NCBI GenBank assembly: GCA_009760855.2
Contig: WPIO01000241.1
Coordinates: forward strand, 1 to 64,000
Reading direction: 5' to 3'
DNA from: Cristatella mucedo
Lineage: Eukaryota > Bryozoa > Phylactolaemata > Cristatellidae
Length of the DNA stretch: 64,000 nucleotides
Both the position numbers and the translations under genes were made by a program. This document shows positions 11,961 through 24,775 of this stretch, piece by piece. The first letter of the stretch is position 1. Every line of letters begins with the position of its first letter. The notes below the pieces were generated by a model, which worked only from the letters and a program-made list of their open reading frames with translations, was not told the origin of the DNA and did not search any database.

Positions 11961-13099
11961 GATCTGCTGCGAACTCGTGCGAAACGTGTTATTTACGTGC
12001 GAAATGCTTTAAAAACATGGTGCAGCACTCTGCTGCCAGCCAGCGCACGCTCCGATATGTAGATTCGAAGTTTCTACATATTCCGCGATCTGCTGCGAAG
12101 TCGTGCGAAACGTGTTATTTACGTGCGAAATGCTTTAAACTTGGTGCAGCACTCTGCTGCCAGCCAGCGCACGCTCCGATATGTAGATTCGAAGTTTCTA
12201 CATATTCCGCGATCTGCTGCGAACTCGTGCGAAATGTGTTATTTACGTGCGAAATGCTTAAAACATGGTGCAGCACTCTGCTGCCAGCCAGCACACGCTC
12301 CGATATGTAGATTCGATGTTTCTACATATTCCGCGATCTGCTGCGAACTCGTGCGAAATGTGTTATTTACGTGCGAAATGCTTTAAACATGGTGCAGCAC
12401 TCTGCTGCCAGCCAGCGCACGCTCCGATATGTAGATTCGAAGTTTCTACATATTCCGCGATCTGCTGCGAAGTCGTGCGAAACGTGTTATTTACGTGCGA
12501 AATGCTTTAAACTAGGTGCAGCACTCTGCTGCCAGCCAGCGCACGCTCCGATATGTAGATTCGAAGTTTCTACATATTCCGCGATCTGCTGCGAAGTAGT
12601 GCGAAACGTGTTATTTACGTGCGAAATGCTTTAAACTAGGTGCAGCACTCTGCTGCCAGCCAGCGCACGCTCCGATATGTAGATTCGAAGTTTCTACATA
12701 TTCCGCGCAATCTGCTGCGAACTCGTGCGAAATGTGTTATTTACGTGCGAAATGCTTTAAACATGGTGCAGCACTCTGCTGCCAGCCAGCGCACGCTCCG
12801 ATATGTAGATTCGATGTTTCTACATATTCCGCGATCTGCTGCGAACTCGTGCGAAAACGTGTTATTTACGTGCGAAATGCTTTAAACATGGTGCAGCACT
12901 CTGCTGCCAGCCAGCGCACGCTCCGATATGTAGATTCGAAGTTTCTACATATTCCGCGATCTGCTGCGAACTCGTGCGAAACGTGTTATTTACGTGCGAA
13001 ATGCTTTAAACATGGTGCAGCACTCTGCTGCCAGCCAGCGCACGCTCCGATATGTAGATTCGAAGTTTCTACATATTCCGCGATCTGCTGCGAACTCGT

Positions 13100-15320
13100 G
13101 CGAAATGTGTTATTTACGTGCGAAATGCTTTAAACATGGTGCAGCACTCTGCTGCCAGCCAGCGCACGCTCCGATATGTAGATTCGAAGTTTCTACATAT
13201 TCCGCGATCTGCTGCGAAGTAGTGCGAAACGTGTTATTTACGTGCGAAATGCTTTAAACCAGGTGCAGCACTCTGCTGCCAGCCAGCGCACGCTCCGATA
13301 TGTAGATTCGAAGTTTCTACATATTCCGCGATCTGCTGCGAACTCGTGCGAAACGTGTTATTTACGTGCGAAATGCTTTAAACATGGTGCTGCACTCTGC
13401 TGCCAGCCAGCGCACGCTCCGATATGTAGATTCGATGTTTCTACATATTCCGCGATCTGCTGCGAACTCGTGCGAAACGTGTTATTTACGTGCGAAATGT
13501 TTTAAACATGGTGAATCACTCTGCTGCCAGCCAGCACACGCTCCGACATGCAGATTTGAACTTTCTAGATATTTAGCGATCTGCTGCGAACTCGTGCGAA
13601 ATGTGTTATTCGAGTGCGAAATGCTCAAAACAAGGTGCAGCACTCTGCTGCCAGCCTGCACACGCTCCGACATGCAGATTTGAACTTTCTACATATTCCG
13701 CGATCTGCTGAGAACTCGTGCGAAATGTGTTATTTACGTGCGAAATGCTTTAAACATGGTGCAGCACTCTGCTGCCAGCCAGCGCACGCTCCGATATGTA
13801 GATTCGAAGTTTCTACATATTCCGCAATCTGCTGCGAAGTCGTGCGAAACGTGTTATTTACGTGCGAAATGCTTTAAACATGGTACAGCACTCTGCTGCT
13901 AGCCAGCGCACGCTTCGATATGTAGATTCAAACTTTCTAGGTATTCCGCGATCTGCTGCAAACTCGTGCGAAATGTATTATTCAAGTGCGAAATGCTCAA
14001 AACAAGGTGCAGCACTTTTCTGCCAGCCAGCGCACGCTCCTAAATGTAGATTTGAGGTTTTAAATATTCCGCGATCTGCTGCGAACTCGTGCGAAACGTG
14101 TTATTTACGTGCGAAATGCTTTAAACTAGGTGCAGCACTCTGCTGCCAGCCAGCGCACGCTCCGATATGTACATTCGAAGTTTCTACATATTCCACGATC
14201 TGCTGCGAAGTAGTGCGAAACGTGTTATTTACGTGCGAAATGCTTTAAACTAGGTGCAGCACTCTGCTGCCAGCCAGCACACGCTCTGATATGTAGATTC
14301 GATGTTTCTACATATTCCGCGATCGGTTGCGAATTTGTGCGAAACGTGTTATTCACGTGCGAAATGCTTTATACATGGTGCAGCACTCTGCTGCCAGCCA
14401 GCACACGCTACGAAACGCAGATTTAAACTTTCTAGATATTCCGCGATCTGCTGCGAACTCGTGCGAAATGTGTTATTCGAGTGCGAAATGCTCAAAACAA
14501 GGTGCAGCAGTCTGCTGCCAGCCATCGCACGCTCCCAAATGTAGATTTGAAGTTTTTACATATTCCGTGATCTACTGCGATTTTGTGCGAAACGTGTTAT
14601 TTACGTGCGAAATGCTTTAAACATGGTGCATCACTCTGCTGCCAGCCAGCACACGCTCCGACATGCAGATTTGAACTTTCTAGATATTTAGCGATCTGCT
14701 GCAAACTCGTGCGAAATGTATTATTCGAGTGCGAAATGCTCAAAACAAGGTGCAGCACTTTTCTGCCAGCCAGCGCACGCTCCCAAATGTAGATTTGAAG
14801 TTTTTACATATTCCGTGATCTGCTGCGATTTTGTGCGAAACGTGTTATTTACGTGCGAAATGCTTTAAACATGGTGCAGCACTCTGCTGCCAGCCAGCAC
14901 ACGCTCCGATATGTAGATTCGATGTTTCTACGTATTCCGCGATCTGCTGCGAACTCGTGCGAAATGTGTTATTTACGTGCGAAATGCTTTAAACATGGTG
15001 CAGCACTCTGCTGCCGGCCAGCGTACGCTCCGATATGTGGATTCGAAGTTTCTACATATTCCGCGATCTGCTGCGAATCAGTGCGAAACGTGTTCTTTAC
15101 GTGCGAAATGCTTTAAACTAGGTTCAGCACTCTGCTGCCAGCCAGCGCAAGCTCCGATATGTAGATTCGAAGTTTCTACATGTTACGCGATCTGCTGCGA
15201 ACTCGTGCGAAACGTGTTATTTACGTGCGAAATGCTTTAAACATGGTGCAGCACTCTGCTGCCAGCCAGCGCACGCTCCGATATGTAGATTCGATGTTTC
15301 TACATATTCCGCGATCTGCT
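13100..15320 (+). repeat. Mosaic higher-order block, copy 2
   Basis: The partner of the 2,400-4,620 block. Marker pairs keep an almost fixed offset: AGTAGTGCG 2,521 to 13,219; TTCGATG 2,735 to 13,433; TTTATACATGG 3,671 to 14,368; CTCAAAACAAGG before CTTTTCTGCC 4,044 to 14,741; ACATGTTACG 4,481 to 15,178. A single 1-bp indel explains the change of offset from 10,698 to 10,697. The match ends near 15,310, where this copy reads CTGCTACGAACTC and AAATGTG and its partner does not. Confidence 0.88.
14300..14378 (+). repeat. Rare marker monomer (TTTATACATGG), copy 2
   Basis: The same 79-bp signature as at 3,603, with CGATCGGTTGCGAATTTG and ATTCACGTGCG as private changes. It sits at the equivalent place in the duplicated mosaic block. 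Confidence 0.85.
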
Positions 15321-18300
15321 ACGAACTCGTGCGAAATGTGTTATTTACGTGCGAAATGCTTTAAACATGGTGCTGCACTCTGCTGCCAGCCAGCGCACGC
15401 TCCGATATGTAGATTCGATGTTTCTACATATTCCGCGATCTGCTGCGAACTCGTGCGAAACGTGTTATTTACGTGCGAAATGCTTTAAACATGGTGCAGC
15501 ACTCTGCTGCCAGCCAGCACACGCTCCGACATGCAGATTTGAACTTTCTACATATTCCGCGATCTGCTGCGAACTCGTGCGAAATGTGTTATTTACGTGC
15601 GAAATGCTTTAAACATGGTGCAGCACTCTGCTGCCAGCCAGCGCACGCTCCGATATGTAGATTCGAAGTTTCTACATATTCCGCGATCTGCTGCGAAGTA
15701 GTGCGAAACGTGTTATTTACGTGCGAAATGCTTTAAACATGGTGCAGCACTCTGCTGCCAGCCAGCGCACGCTCCGATATGTACATTCGAAGTTTCTACA
15801 TATTCCGCGATCTGCTGCGAAGTAGTGCGAAACGTGTTATTTACGTGCGAAATGCTTTAAACTAGGTGCAGCACTCTGCTGCCAGCCAGCGCACGCTCCG
15901 ATATGTAGATTCGAAGTTTCTACATATTCCGCGATCTGCTGCGAACTCGTGCGAAACGTGTTATTTACGTGCGAAATGCTTTAAACATGGTGCAGCACTC
16001 TGCTGCCAGCCAGCACACGCTCCGATATGTAGATTCGATGTTTCTACATATTCCGCGATCTGCTGCGAACTCGTGCGAAATGTGTTATTTACGTGCGAAA
16101 TGCTTTAAACATGGTGCAGCACTCTGCTGCCAGCCAGCGCACGCTCCGATATGTAGATTCGAAGTTTCTACATATTCCGCGATCTGCTGCGAAGTAGTGC
16201 GAAACGTGTTATTTACGTGCGAAATGCTTTAAACATGGTGCAGCACTCTGCTGCCAGCCAGCGCACGCTCCGATATGTAGATTCGAAGTTTCTACATATT
16301 CCGCGATCTGCTGCGAAGTAGTGCGAAACGTGTTATTTACGTGCGAAATGCTTTAAACTAGGTGCAGCACTCTGCTGCCAGCCAGCGCACGCTCCGATAT
16401 GTAGATTCGAAGTTTCTACATATTCCGCGATCTGCTGCGAACTCGTGCGAAACGTGTTATTTACGTGCGAAATGCTTTAAACATGGTGCAGCACTCTGCT
16501 GCCAGCCAGCGCACGCTCCGATATGTAGATTCGAAGTTTCTACATATTCCGCGATCTGCTGCGAACTCGTGCGAAACGTGTTATTTACGTGCGAAATGCT
16601 TTAAAACTAGGTGCAGCACTCTGCTGCCAGCCAGCGCACGCTCCGATATGTAGATTCGAAGTTTCTACATATTCCGCGATCTGCTGCGAACTCGTGCGAA
16701 ACGTGTTATTTACGTGCGAAATGCTTTAAACATGGTGCAGCACTCTGCTGCCAGCCAGCGCACGCTCCGATATGTAGATTCGAAGTTTCTACATATTCCG
16801 CGATCTGCTGCGAACTCGTGCGAAACGTGTTATTTACGTGCGAAATGCTTTAAACATGGTGCAGCACTCTGCTGCCAGCCAGCGCACGCTCCGATATGTA
16901 GATTCGAAGTTTCTACATATTCCGCGATCTGCTGCGAACTCGTGCGAAACGTGTTATTTACGTGCGAAATGCTTTAAACATGGTGCAGCACTCTGCTGCC
17001 AGCCAGCGCACGCTCCGATATGTAGATTCGAAGTTTCTACATATTCCGCGATCTGCTGCGAACTCGTGCGAAACGTGTTTTTTACGTGCGAAATGCTTTA
17101 AACTAGGTGCAGCACTCTGCTGCCAGCCAGCGCACGCTCCGATATGTAGATTCGAAGTTTCTACATATTCCGCGATCTGCTGCGAACTCGTGCGAAACGT
17201 GTTATTTACGTGCGAAATGCTTTAAACATGGTGCAGCACTCTGCTGCCAGCCAGCGCACGCTCCGATATGTAGATTCGAAGTTTCTACATATTCCGCGAT
17301 CTGCTGCGAACTCGTGCGAAACGTGTTATTTACGTGCGAAAATGCTTTAAACATGGTGCAGCACTCTGCTGCCAGCCAGCGCACGCTCCGATATGTAGAT
17401 TCGAAGTTTCTACATATTCCGCGATCTGCTGCGAACTCGTGCGAAACGTGTTATTTACGTGCGAAATGCTTTAAACATGGTGCAGCACTCTGCTGCCAGC
17501 CAGCGCACGCTCCGATATGTAGATTCGAAGTTTCTACATATTCCGCGATCTGCTGCTGCGAACTCGTGCGAAACGTGTTATTTACGTGCGAAATGCTTTA
17601 AACATGGTGCAGCACTCTGCTGCCAGCCAGCGCACGCTCCGATATGTAGATTCGAAGTTTCTACATATTCCGCGATCTGCTGCGAACTCGTGCGAAACGT
17701 GTTATTTACGTGCGAAATGCTTTAAACATGGTGCAGCACTCTGCTGCCAGCCAGCGCACGCTCCGATATGTAGATTCGAAGTTTCTACATATTCCGCGAT
17801 CTGCTGCGAACTCGTGCGAAACGTGTTATTTACGTGCGAAATGCTTTAAACTAGGTGCAGCACTCTGCTGCCAGCCAGCGCACGCTCCGATATGTAGATT
17901 CGAAGTTTCTACATATTCCGCGATCTGCTGCGAACTCGTGCGAAACGTGTTATTTACGTGCGAAATGCTTTAAACATGGTGCAGCACTCTGCTGCCAGCC
18001 AGCGCACGCTCCGATATGTAGATTCGAAGTTTCTACATATTCCGCGATCTGCTGCGAACTCGTGCGAAACGTGTTATTTACGTGCGAAATGCTTTAAACA
18101 TGGTGCAGCACTCTGCTGCCAGCCAGCACACGCTCCGATATGTAGATTCGAAGTTTCTACATATTCCGCGATCTGCTGCGAACTCGTGCGAAACGTGTTA
18201 TTTACGTGCGAAATGCTTCAAAACATGGTGCAGCACTCTGCTGCCAGCCAGCGCACGCTCCGATATGTAGATTCGAAGTTTCTACATATTCCGCGATCTG

Positions 18301-19894
18301 CTGCGAACTCGTGCGAAACGTGTTATTTACGTGCGAAATGCTTTAAACATGGTGCAGCACTCTGCTGCCAGCCAGCGCACGCTCCGATATGTAGATTCGA
18401 AGTTTCTACATATTCCGCGATCTGCTGCGAAGTAGTGCGAAACGTGTTATTTACGTGCGAAATGCTTTAAACATGGTGCAGCACTCTGCTGCCAGCCAGC
18501 GCACGCTCCGATATGTAGATTCGAAGTTTCTACATATTCCGCGATCTGCTGCGAACTCGTGCGAAACGTGTTATTTACGTGCGAAATGCTTTAAACATGG
18601 TGCAGCACTCTGCTGCCAGCCAGCGCACGCTCCGATATGTAGATTCGAAGTTTCTACATATTCCGCGATCTGCTGCGAACTCGTGCGAAACGTGTTATTT
18701 ACGTGCGAAATGCTTTAAACATGGTGCAGCACTCTGCTGCCAGCCAGCGCACGCTCCGATATGTAGATTCGAAGTTTCTACATATTCCGCGATCTGCTGC
18801 GAACTCGTGCGAAACGTGTTATTTACGTGCGAAATGCTTTAAACATGGTGCAGCACTCTGCTGCCAGCCAGCGCACGCTCCGATATGTAGATTCGAAAGT
18901 TTCTACATATTCCGCGATCTGCTGCGAACTCGTGCGAAACGTGTTATTTACGTGCGAAATGCTTTAAACTAGGTGCAGCACTCTGCTGCCAGCCAGCGCA
19001 CGCTCCGATATGTAGATTCGAAGTTTCTACATATTCCGCGATCTGCTACGAACTCGTGCGAAACGTGTTATTTACGTGCGAAATGCTTTTAAACATGGTA
19101 CAGCACTCTGCTGCCAGCCAGCGCACGCTCCGATATGTAGATTCGAAGTTTCTACATATTCCGCGATCTGCTGCGAACTCGTGCGAAACGTGTTATTTAC
19201 GTGCGAAATGCTTTAAACATGGTGCAGCACTCTGCTGCCAGCCAGCGCACGCTCCGATATGTAGATTCGAAGTTTCTACATATTCCGCGATCTGCTGCGA
19301 ACTCGTGCGAAACGTGTTATTTACGTGCGAAATGCTTTAAACATGGTGCAGCACTCTGCTGCCAGCCAGCGCACGCTCCGATATGTAGATTCGAAGTTTC
19401 TACATATTCCGCGATCTGCTGCGAACTCGTGCGAAACGTGTTATTTACGTGCGAAATGCTTTAAACATGGTGCAGCACTCTGCTGCCAGCCAGCGCACGC
19501 TCCGATATGTAGATTCGAAGTTTCTACATATTCCGCGATCTGCTGCGAACTCGTGCGAAACGTGTTATTTACGTGCGAAATGCTTTAAACATGGTGCAGC
19601 ACTCTGCTGCCAGCCAGCGCACGCTCCGATATGTAGATTCGAAGTTTCTACATATTCCGCGATCTGCTGCGAACTCGTGCGAAACGTGTTATTTACGTGC
19701 GAAATGCTTTAAACATGGTGCAGCACTCTGCTGCCAGCCAGCGCACGCTCCGATATGTAGATTCGAAGTTTCTACATATTCCGCGATCTGCTGCGAACTC
19801 GTGCGAAACGTGTTATTTACGTGCGAAATGCTTTTAAACATGGTGCAGCACTCTGCTGCCAGCCAGCGCACGCTCCGATATGTAGATTCGAAGT

Positions 19895-19935
19895 TTCTAC
19901 ATATTCCGCGATCTGCTGCGATGCTTTAAACATGG
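19895..19935 (+). repeat. 32-bp deletion across a monomer junction
   Basis: CTGCTGCG runs straight into ATGCTTTAAAC at about 19,920. The second and third TGCGAA boxes are lost. Anchors at 19,821 and 20,038 are 217 bp apart, which equals 248 + 1 (an extra T at about 19,833) - 32. Confidence 0.9.
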
Positions 19936-22462
19936 TGCAGCACTCTGCTGCCAGCCAGCGCACGCTCCGATATGTAGATTCGATGTTTCTACATATTCCG
20001 CGATCTGCTGCGAACTCGTGCGAAACGTGTTATTTACGTGCGAAATGCTTTAAACATGGTGCAGCACTCTGCTGCCAGCCAGCGCACGCTCCGATATGTA
20101 GATTCGAAGTTTCTACATATTCCGCGATCTGCTGCGAACTCGTGCGAAACGTGTTATTTACGTGCGAAATGCTTTAAACTAGGTGCAGCACTCTGCTGCC
20201 AGCCAGCGCACGCTCCGATATGTAGATTCGAAGTTTCTACATATTCCGCGATCTGCTGCGAAGTAGTGCGAAACGTGTTATTTACGTGCGAAATGCTTTA
20301 AACTAGGTGCAGCACTCTGCTGCCAGCCAGCGCACGCTCCGATATGTAGATTCGAAGTTTCTACATATTCCGCAATCTGCTGCGAACTCGTGCGAAACGT
20401 GTTATTTACGTGCGAAATGCTTTAAACATGGTGCAGCACTCTGCTGCCAGCCAGCGCACGCTCCGATATGTAGATTCGATGTTTCTACATATTCCGCGAT
20501 CTGCTGCGAACTCGTGCGAAACGTGTTATTTACGTGCGAAATGCTTTAAACATGGTGCAGCACTCTGCTGCCAGCCAGCGCACGCTCCGATATGTAGATT
20601 CGAAGTTTCTACATATTCCGCGATCTGCTGCGAACTCGTGCGAAACGTGTTATTTACGTGCGAAATGCTTTAAACATGGTGCAGCACTCTGCTGCCAGCC
20701 AGCGCACGCTCCGATATGTAGATTCGAAGTTTCTACATATTCCGCGATCTGCTGCGAAGTAGTGCGAAACGTGTTATTTACGTGCGAAATGCTTTAAACT
20801 AGGTGCAGCACTCTGCTGCCAGCCAGCGCACGCTCCGATATGTAGATTCGAAGTTTCTACATATTCCGCGATCTGCTGCGAACTCGTGCGAAACGTGTTA
20901 TTTACGTGCGAAATGCTTTAAACATGGTGCAGCACTCTGCTGCCAGCCAGCGCACGCTCCGATATGTAGATTCGAAGTTTCTACATATTCCGCGATCTGC
21001 TGCGAACTCGTGCGAAACGTGTTATTTACGTGCGAAATGCTTTAAACATGGTGCAGCACTCTGCTGCCAGCCAGCGCACGCTCCGACATGTAGATTCGAT
21101 GTTTCTACATATTCCGCGATCTGCTGCGAACTCGTGCGAAACGTGTTATTTACGTGCGAAATGCTTTAAACATGGTGTGCAGCACTCTGCTGCCAGCCAG
21201 CACACGCTCCGATATGTAGATTCGAAGTTTCTACATATTCCGCGATCTGCTGCGAACTCGTGCGAAACGTGTTATTTACGTGCGAAATGCTTTAAACTAG
21301 GTGCAGCACTCTGCTGCCAGCCAGCGCACGCTCCGATATGTAGATTCGAAGTTTCTACATATTCCGCGATCTGCTGCGAAGTAGTGCGAAACGTGTTATT
21401 TACGTGCGAAATGCTTTAAACTGGTGCAGCACTCTGCTGCCAGCCAGCGCACGCTCCGATATGTAGATTCGAAGTTTCTACATATTCCGCGATCTGCTGC
21501 GAACTCGTGCGAAACGTGTTATTTACGTGCGAAATGCTTTAAACATGGTGCAGCACTCTGCTGCCAGCCAGCGCACGCTCCGATATGTAGATTCAATGTT
21601 TCTACATATTCCGCGATCTGCTGCGAACTCGTGCGAAACGTGTTATTTACGTGCGAAATGCTTTAAACATGGTGCAGCACTCTGCTGCCAGCCAGCACAC
21701 GCTCCGATATGTAGATTCGAAGTTTCTACATATTCCGCGATCTGCTACGAACTCGTGCGAAACGTGTTATTTACGTGCGAAATGCTTTAAACAAGGTGCA
21801 GCACTCTGCTGCCAGCCAGCGCACGCTCCGACATGTAGATTCGAAGTTTCTACATATTCCGCGATCTGCTGCGAACTCGTGCGAAATGTGTTATTTACGT
21901 GCGAAATGCTTTAAAACATGGTGCAGCACTCTGCTGCCAGCCAGCGCACGCTCCGATATGTAGATTCGAAGTTTCTACATATTCCGCGATCTGCTGCGAA
22001 CTCGTGCGAAACGTGTTATTTACGTGCGAAATGCTTTAAACATGGTGCAGCACTCTGCTGCCAGCCAGCGCACGCTCCGATATGTAGATTCGAAGTTTCT
22101 ACATATTCCGCGATCTGCTGCGAACTCGTGCGAAACGTGTTATTTACGTGCGAAATGCTTTAAACAAGGTGCAGCACTCTGCTGCCAGCCAGCGCACGCT
22201 CCGATATGTAGATTTGAAGTTTCTACATATTCCGCGATCTGCTGCGAACTCGTGCGAAACGTGTTATTTACGTGCGAAATGCTTTAAACATGGTGCAGCA
22301 CTCTGCTGCCAGCCAGCGCACGCTCCGATATGTAGATTCGAAGTTTCTACATATTCCGCGATCTGCTGCGAAGTAGTGCGAAACGTGTTATTTACGTGCG
22401 AAATGCTTTAAACTAGGTGCAGCACTCTGCTGCCAGCCAGCGCACGCTCCGATATGTAGATT

Positions 22463-22541
22463 CGATGTTTCTACATATTCCGCGATCGGCTGCGAATCTG
22501 TGCGAAACGTGTTATTTACGTGCGAAATGCTTTATACATGG
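22463..22541 (+). repeat. Rare marker monomer (TTTATACATGG), copy 3, at the A/B junction
   Basis: The third copy of the signature (CGATCGGCTGCGAATCTG, then TTTATACATGG). It is the last family A sequence. The next monomer is already of B type with GACATGCAGATTTGAAG. It lies 8,163 bp after copy 2. Confidence 0.85.
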
Positions 22542-24724
22542 TGCAGCAGTCTGCTGCCAGCCAGCACACGCTCCGACATGCAGATTTGAAGTTTCTACAT
22601 ATTCCGCGATCTGCTGCGAACTCGTGCGAAACGTGTTATTTACGTGCGAAATGCTTTAAACAAGGTGCAGCACTCTGCTGCCAGCCAGCGCACGCTCCGA
22701 CATGCAGATTTGAAGTTTCTACATATTCCGCGATCTGCCGCGAACTCGTGCGAAACGTGTTATTTACGTGCGAAATGCTTTAAACAAGGTGCAGCACTCT
22801 GCTGCCAGCCAGCGCACGCTCCGACATGCAGATTTGAAGTTTCTACATATTCCGCGATCTGCTGCGAACTGGTGCGAAACGTGTTGTTTACGTGCGAAAT
22901 GCTTTAAACAACGTGCAGCACTCTGCTGCGAGCAAGCACACGCTCCGACATGCAGATTTGAAGTTTCTACATATTCCGCGATCTGCCGCGAACTCGTGCG
23001 AAACGTGTTATTTACGTGCGAAATGCTTTAAACAAGGTGCAGCACTCTGCTGCCAGCCAGCGCACGCTCCGAAATGCAGATTTGAAGTTTTTACATATTC
23101 CGCGATCTGCTGCGAACTCGTGCGAAACGTGTTATTTACGTGCGAAATGCTTTAAATTAAGGTGCAGCACTCTGCTGCCAGCCAGCGCACGCTCCGAAAT
23201 GTAGATTTGAAGTTTCTACATATTCCGCGATCTCCTGCGAACTTGTGCAAAACGTGTTTATTACGTGCGAAATGCTTTAAACAAGGTGCAGCGCTCTGCT
23301 GTCAGCCAGCGCACGCTCCGACATGCAGATTTGAAGTTTCTAGACATTCCGCGATCTGCTGCGAACTCGTGCGAAACGTGTTATTTACGTGCGAAATGCT
23401 TTAAACAAGGTGCAGCACTCTGCTGCCAGCCAGCGCACGCTCCGAAATGCAGATTTGAAGTTTCTACATATTCCGCGATCTGCTGCGAACTCGTGCGAAA
23501 CGTGTTATTTACGTGCGAAATGCTTTAAACAAGGTGCAGCACTCTGCTGCCAGCAAGCGCACGCTCCGACATGCAGATTTGAAGTTTCTACATATTCCGC
23601 GATCTGCTGCGAGTTGGTGCGAAACGTGTTATTTACGTGCGAAATGCTTTAAACAAGGTGCAGCACTCTGCTGCAAGCCAGCACACGCTCCGATATGCAG
23701 ATTTGAAGTTTCTACATATTCCGCGATCTGCTGCGATTTGGTGCGAAACGTGTTATTTACGTGCGAAATGCTTCAAACTAGGTGCAGCACTCTGCTGCCA
23801 GCAAGCTTACGCTTCGACATGCAGATTTGAAGTTTCTACATATTCCGCGATCTGCTGCGAACTTGTGCGAAACGTGTTATTTACGTGCGAAATGCTTTAA
23901 ACAAGATACAGCACTCTGCTGCCAGCCAGCGCACGCTCCGAAATTTAGATTTGAAGTTTCTACATATTCCGCGATCTGCTGCGAACTCGTGCGAAACGTG
24001 TTATTTACGTGCGAAATGCTTTAAACAAGGTGCAGCACTCTGCTGCCAGCCAGCGCACGCTCCGACATGCAGATTTGAAGTGTCTACATATTCCGCGATC
24101 TGCCGCGAACTCGTGCGAAACGTGTTTATTACGTGCGAAATGCTTAAACAAGGTGCAGCACTCTGCTGCCAGCAAGCACACGCTCCGACATGCAGATTTG
24201 CAGTGTCAACATATTCCGCGATCTGCCGCGAACTCGTGCGAAACGTGTTTATTACGTGCGAAATGCTTTAAACAAGGTGCAGCACTCTGCTACCAGCACG
24301 CGCACGCTCCGACATACAGATTTGAAGTTTCTACATATTCCGCGATCTGCTGCGAAACTCGTGCGAAACGTGTTATTTACGTGCGAAATGCTTTAAACAA
24401 GGTGCAGCACCCTGCTGCCAGCCAGCGCACGCTCCGACATGCAGATTTGAAGTTTCTACATATTCCGCGATCTGCTGCGAACTCGTGCGAAACGTGTTAT
24501 TTACGTGCGAAATGCTTTAAACAAGGTGCAGCACTCTGCTGCAGCAAGCGCACGCTCCGACATGCAGATTTGAAGTTTCTACATATTCCGCGATCTGCTG
24601 CAAAACTGGTGAGAAACGTGTTATTTACGTGCGAAATGCTTTAAACAAGGTGCAGCACTCTGCTGCCAGCCAGCACACGCTCCGACATGCAGATTTGAAG
24701 TTTCTACATATTCCGCGATCTGCC

Positions 24725-24775
24725 GCGAACTCGTGCGAAACGTGTTATAAACTCGTGCAAAACGTGTTATTTACG
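24725..24775 (+). repeat. 22-bp duplication of the ACTCGTGCGAAACG segment
   Basis: ACTCGTGCG at 24,729 is followed 22 bp later by ACTCGTGCAAAACG at 24,751, joined through GTGTTATAA. One monomer therefore carries an extra TGCGAA-type box. Confidence 0.85.

Larger units (their letters stand above)
1..22541 (+). repeat. Satellite family A sub-array (about 181 monomers)
   Basis: Monomers are defined by CCGATATGTAGATTCGAAG in the middle and by AAACATGG or AAACTAGG before the GCAGCACTCTGCTGC hairpin. Long stretches, for example 5.0-8.8 kb and 16.4-20.3 kb, consist of almost identical consecutive monomers, the expected mark of recent homogenisation. Net length drift over the roughly 181 units from 184 to 22,644 is only about +16 bp. 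Common polymorphisms are CATGG versus CTAGG, ACTCGTGCG versus AGTAGTGCG, and TTCGAAG versus TTCGATG. Divergent C-like monomers, with GACATGCAGATTTGAAC, ATTCGAGTGCG and CTCAAAAC, interrupt it in clusters described separately. Confidence 0.95.
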
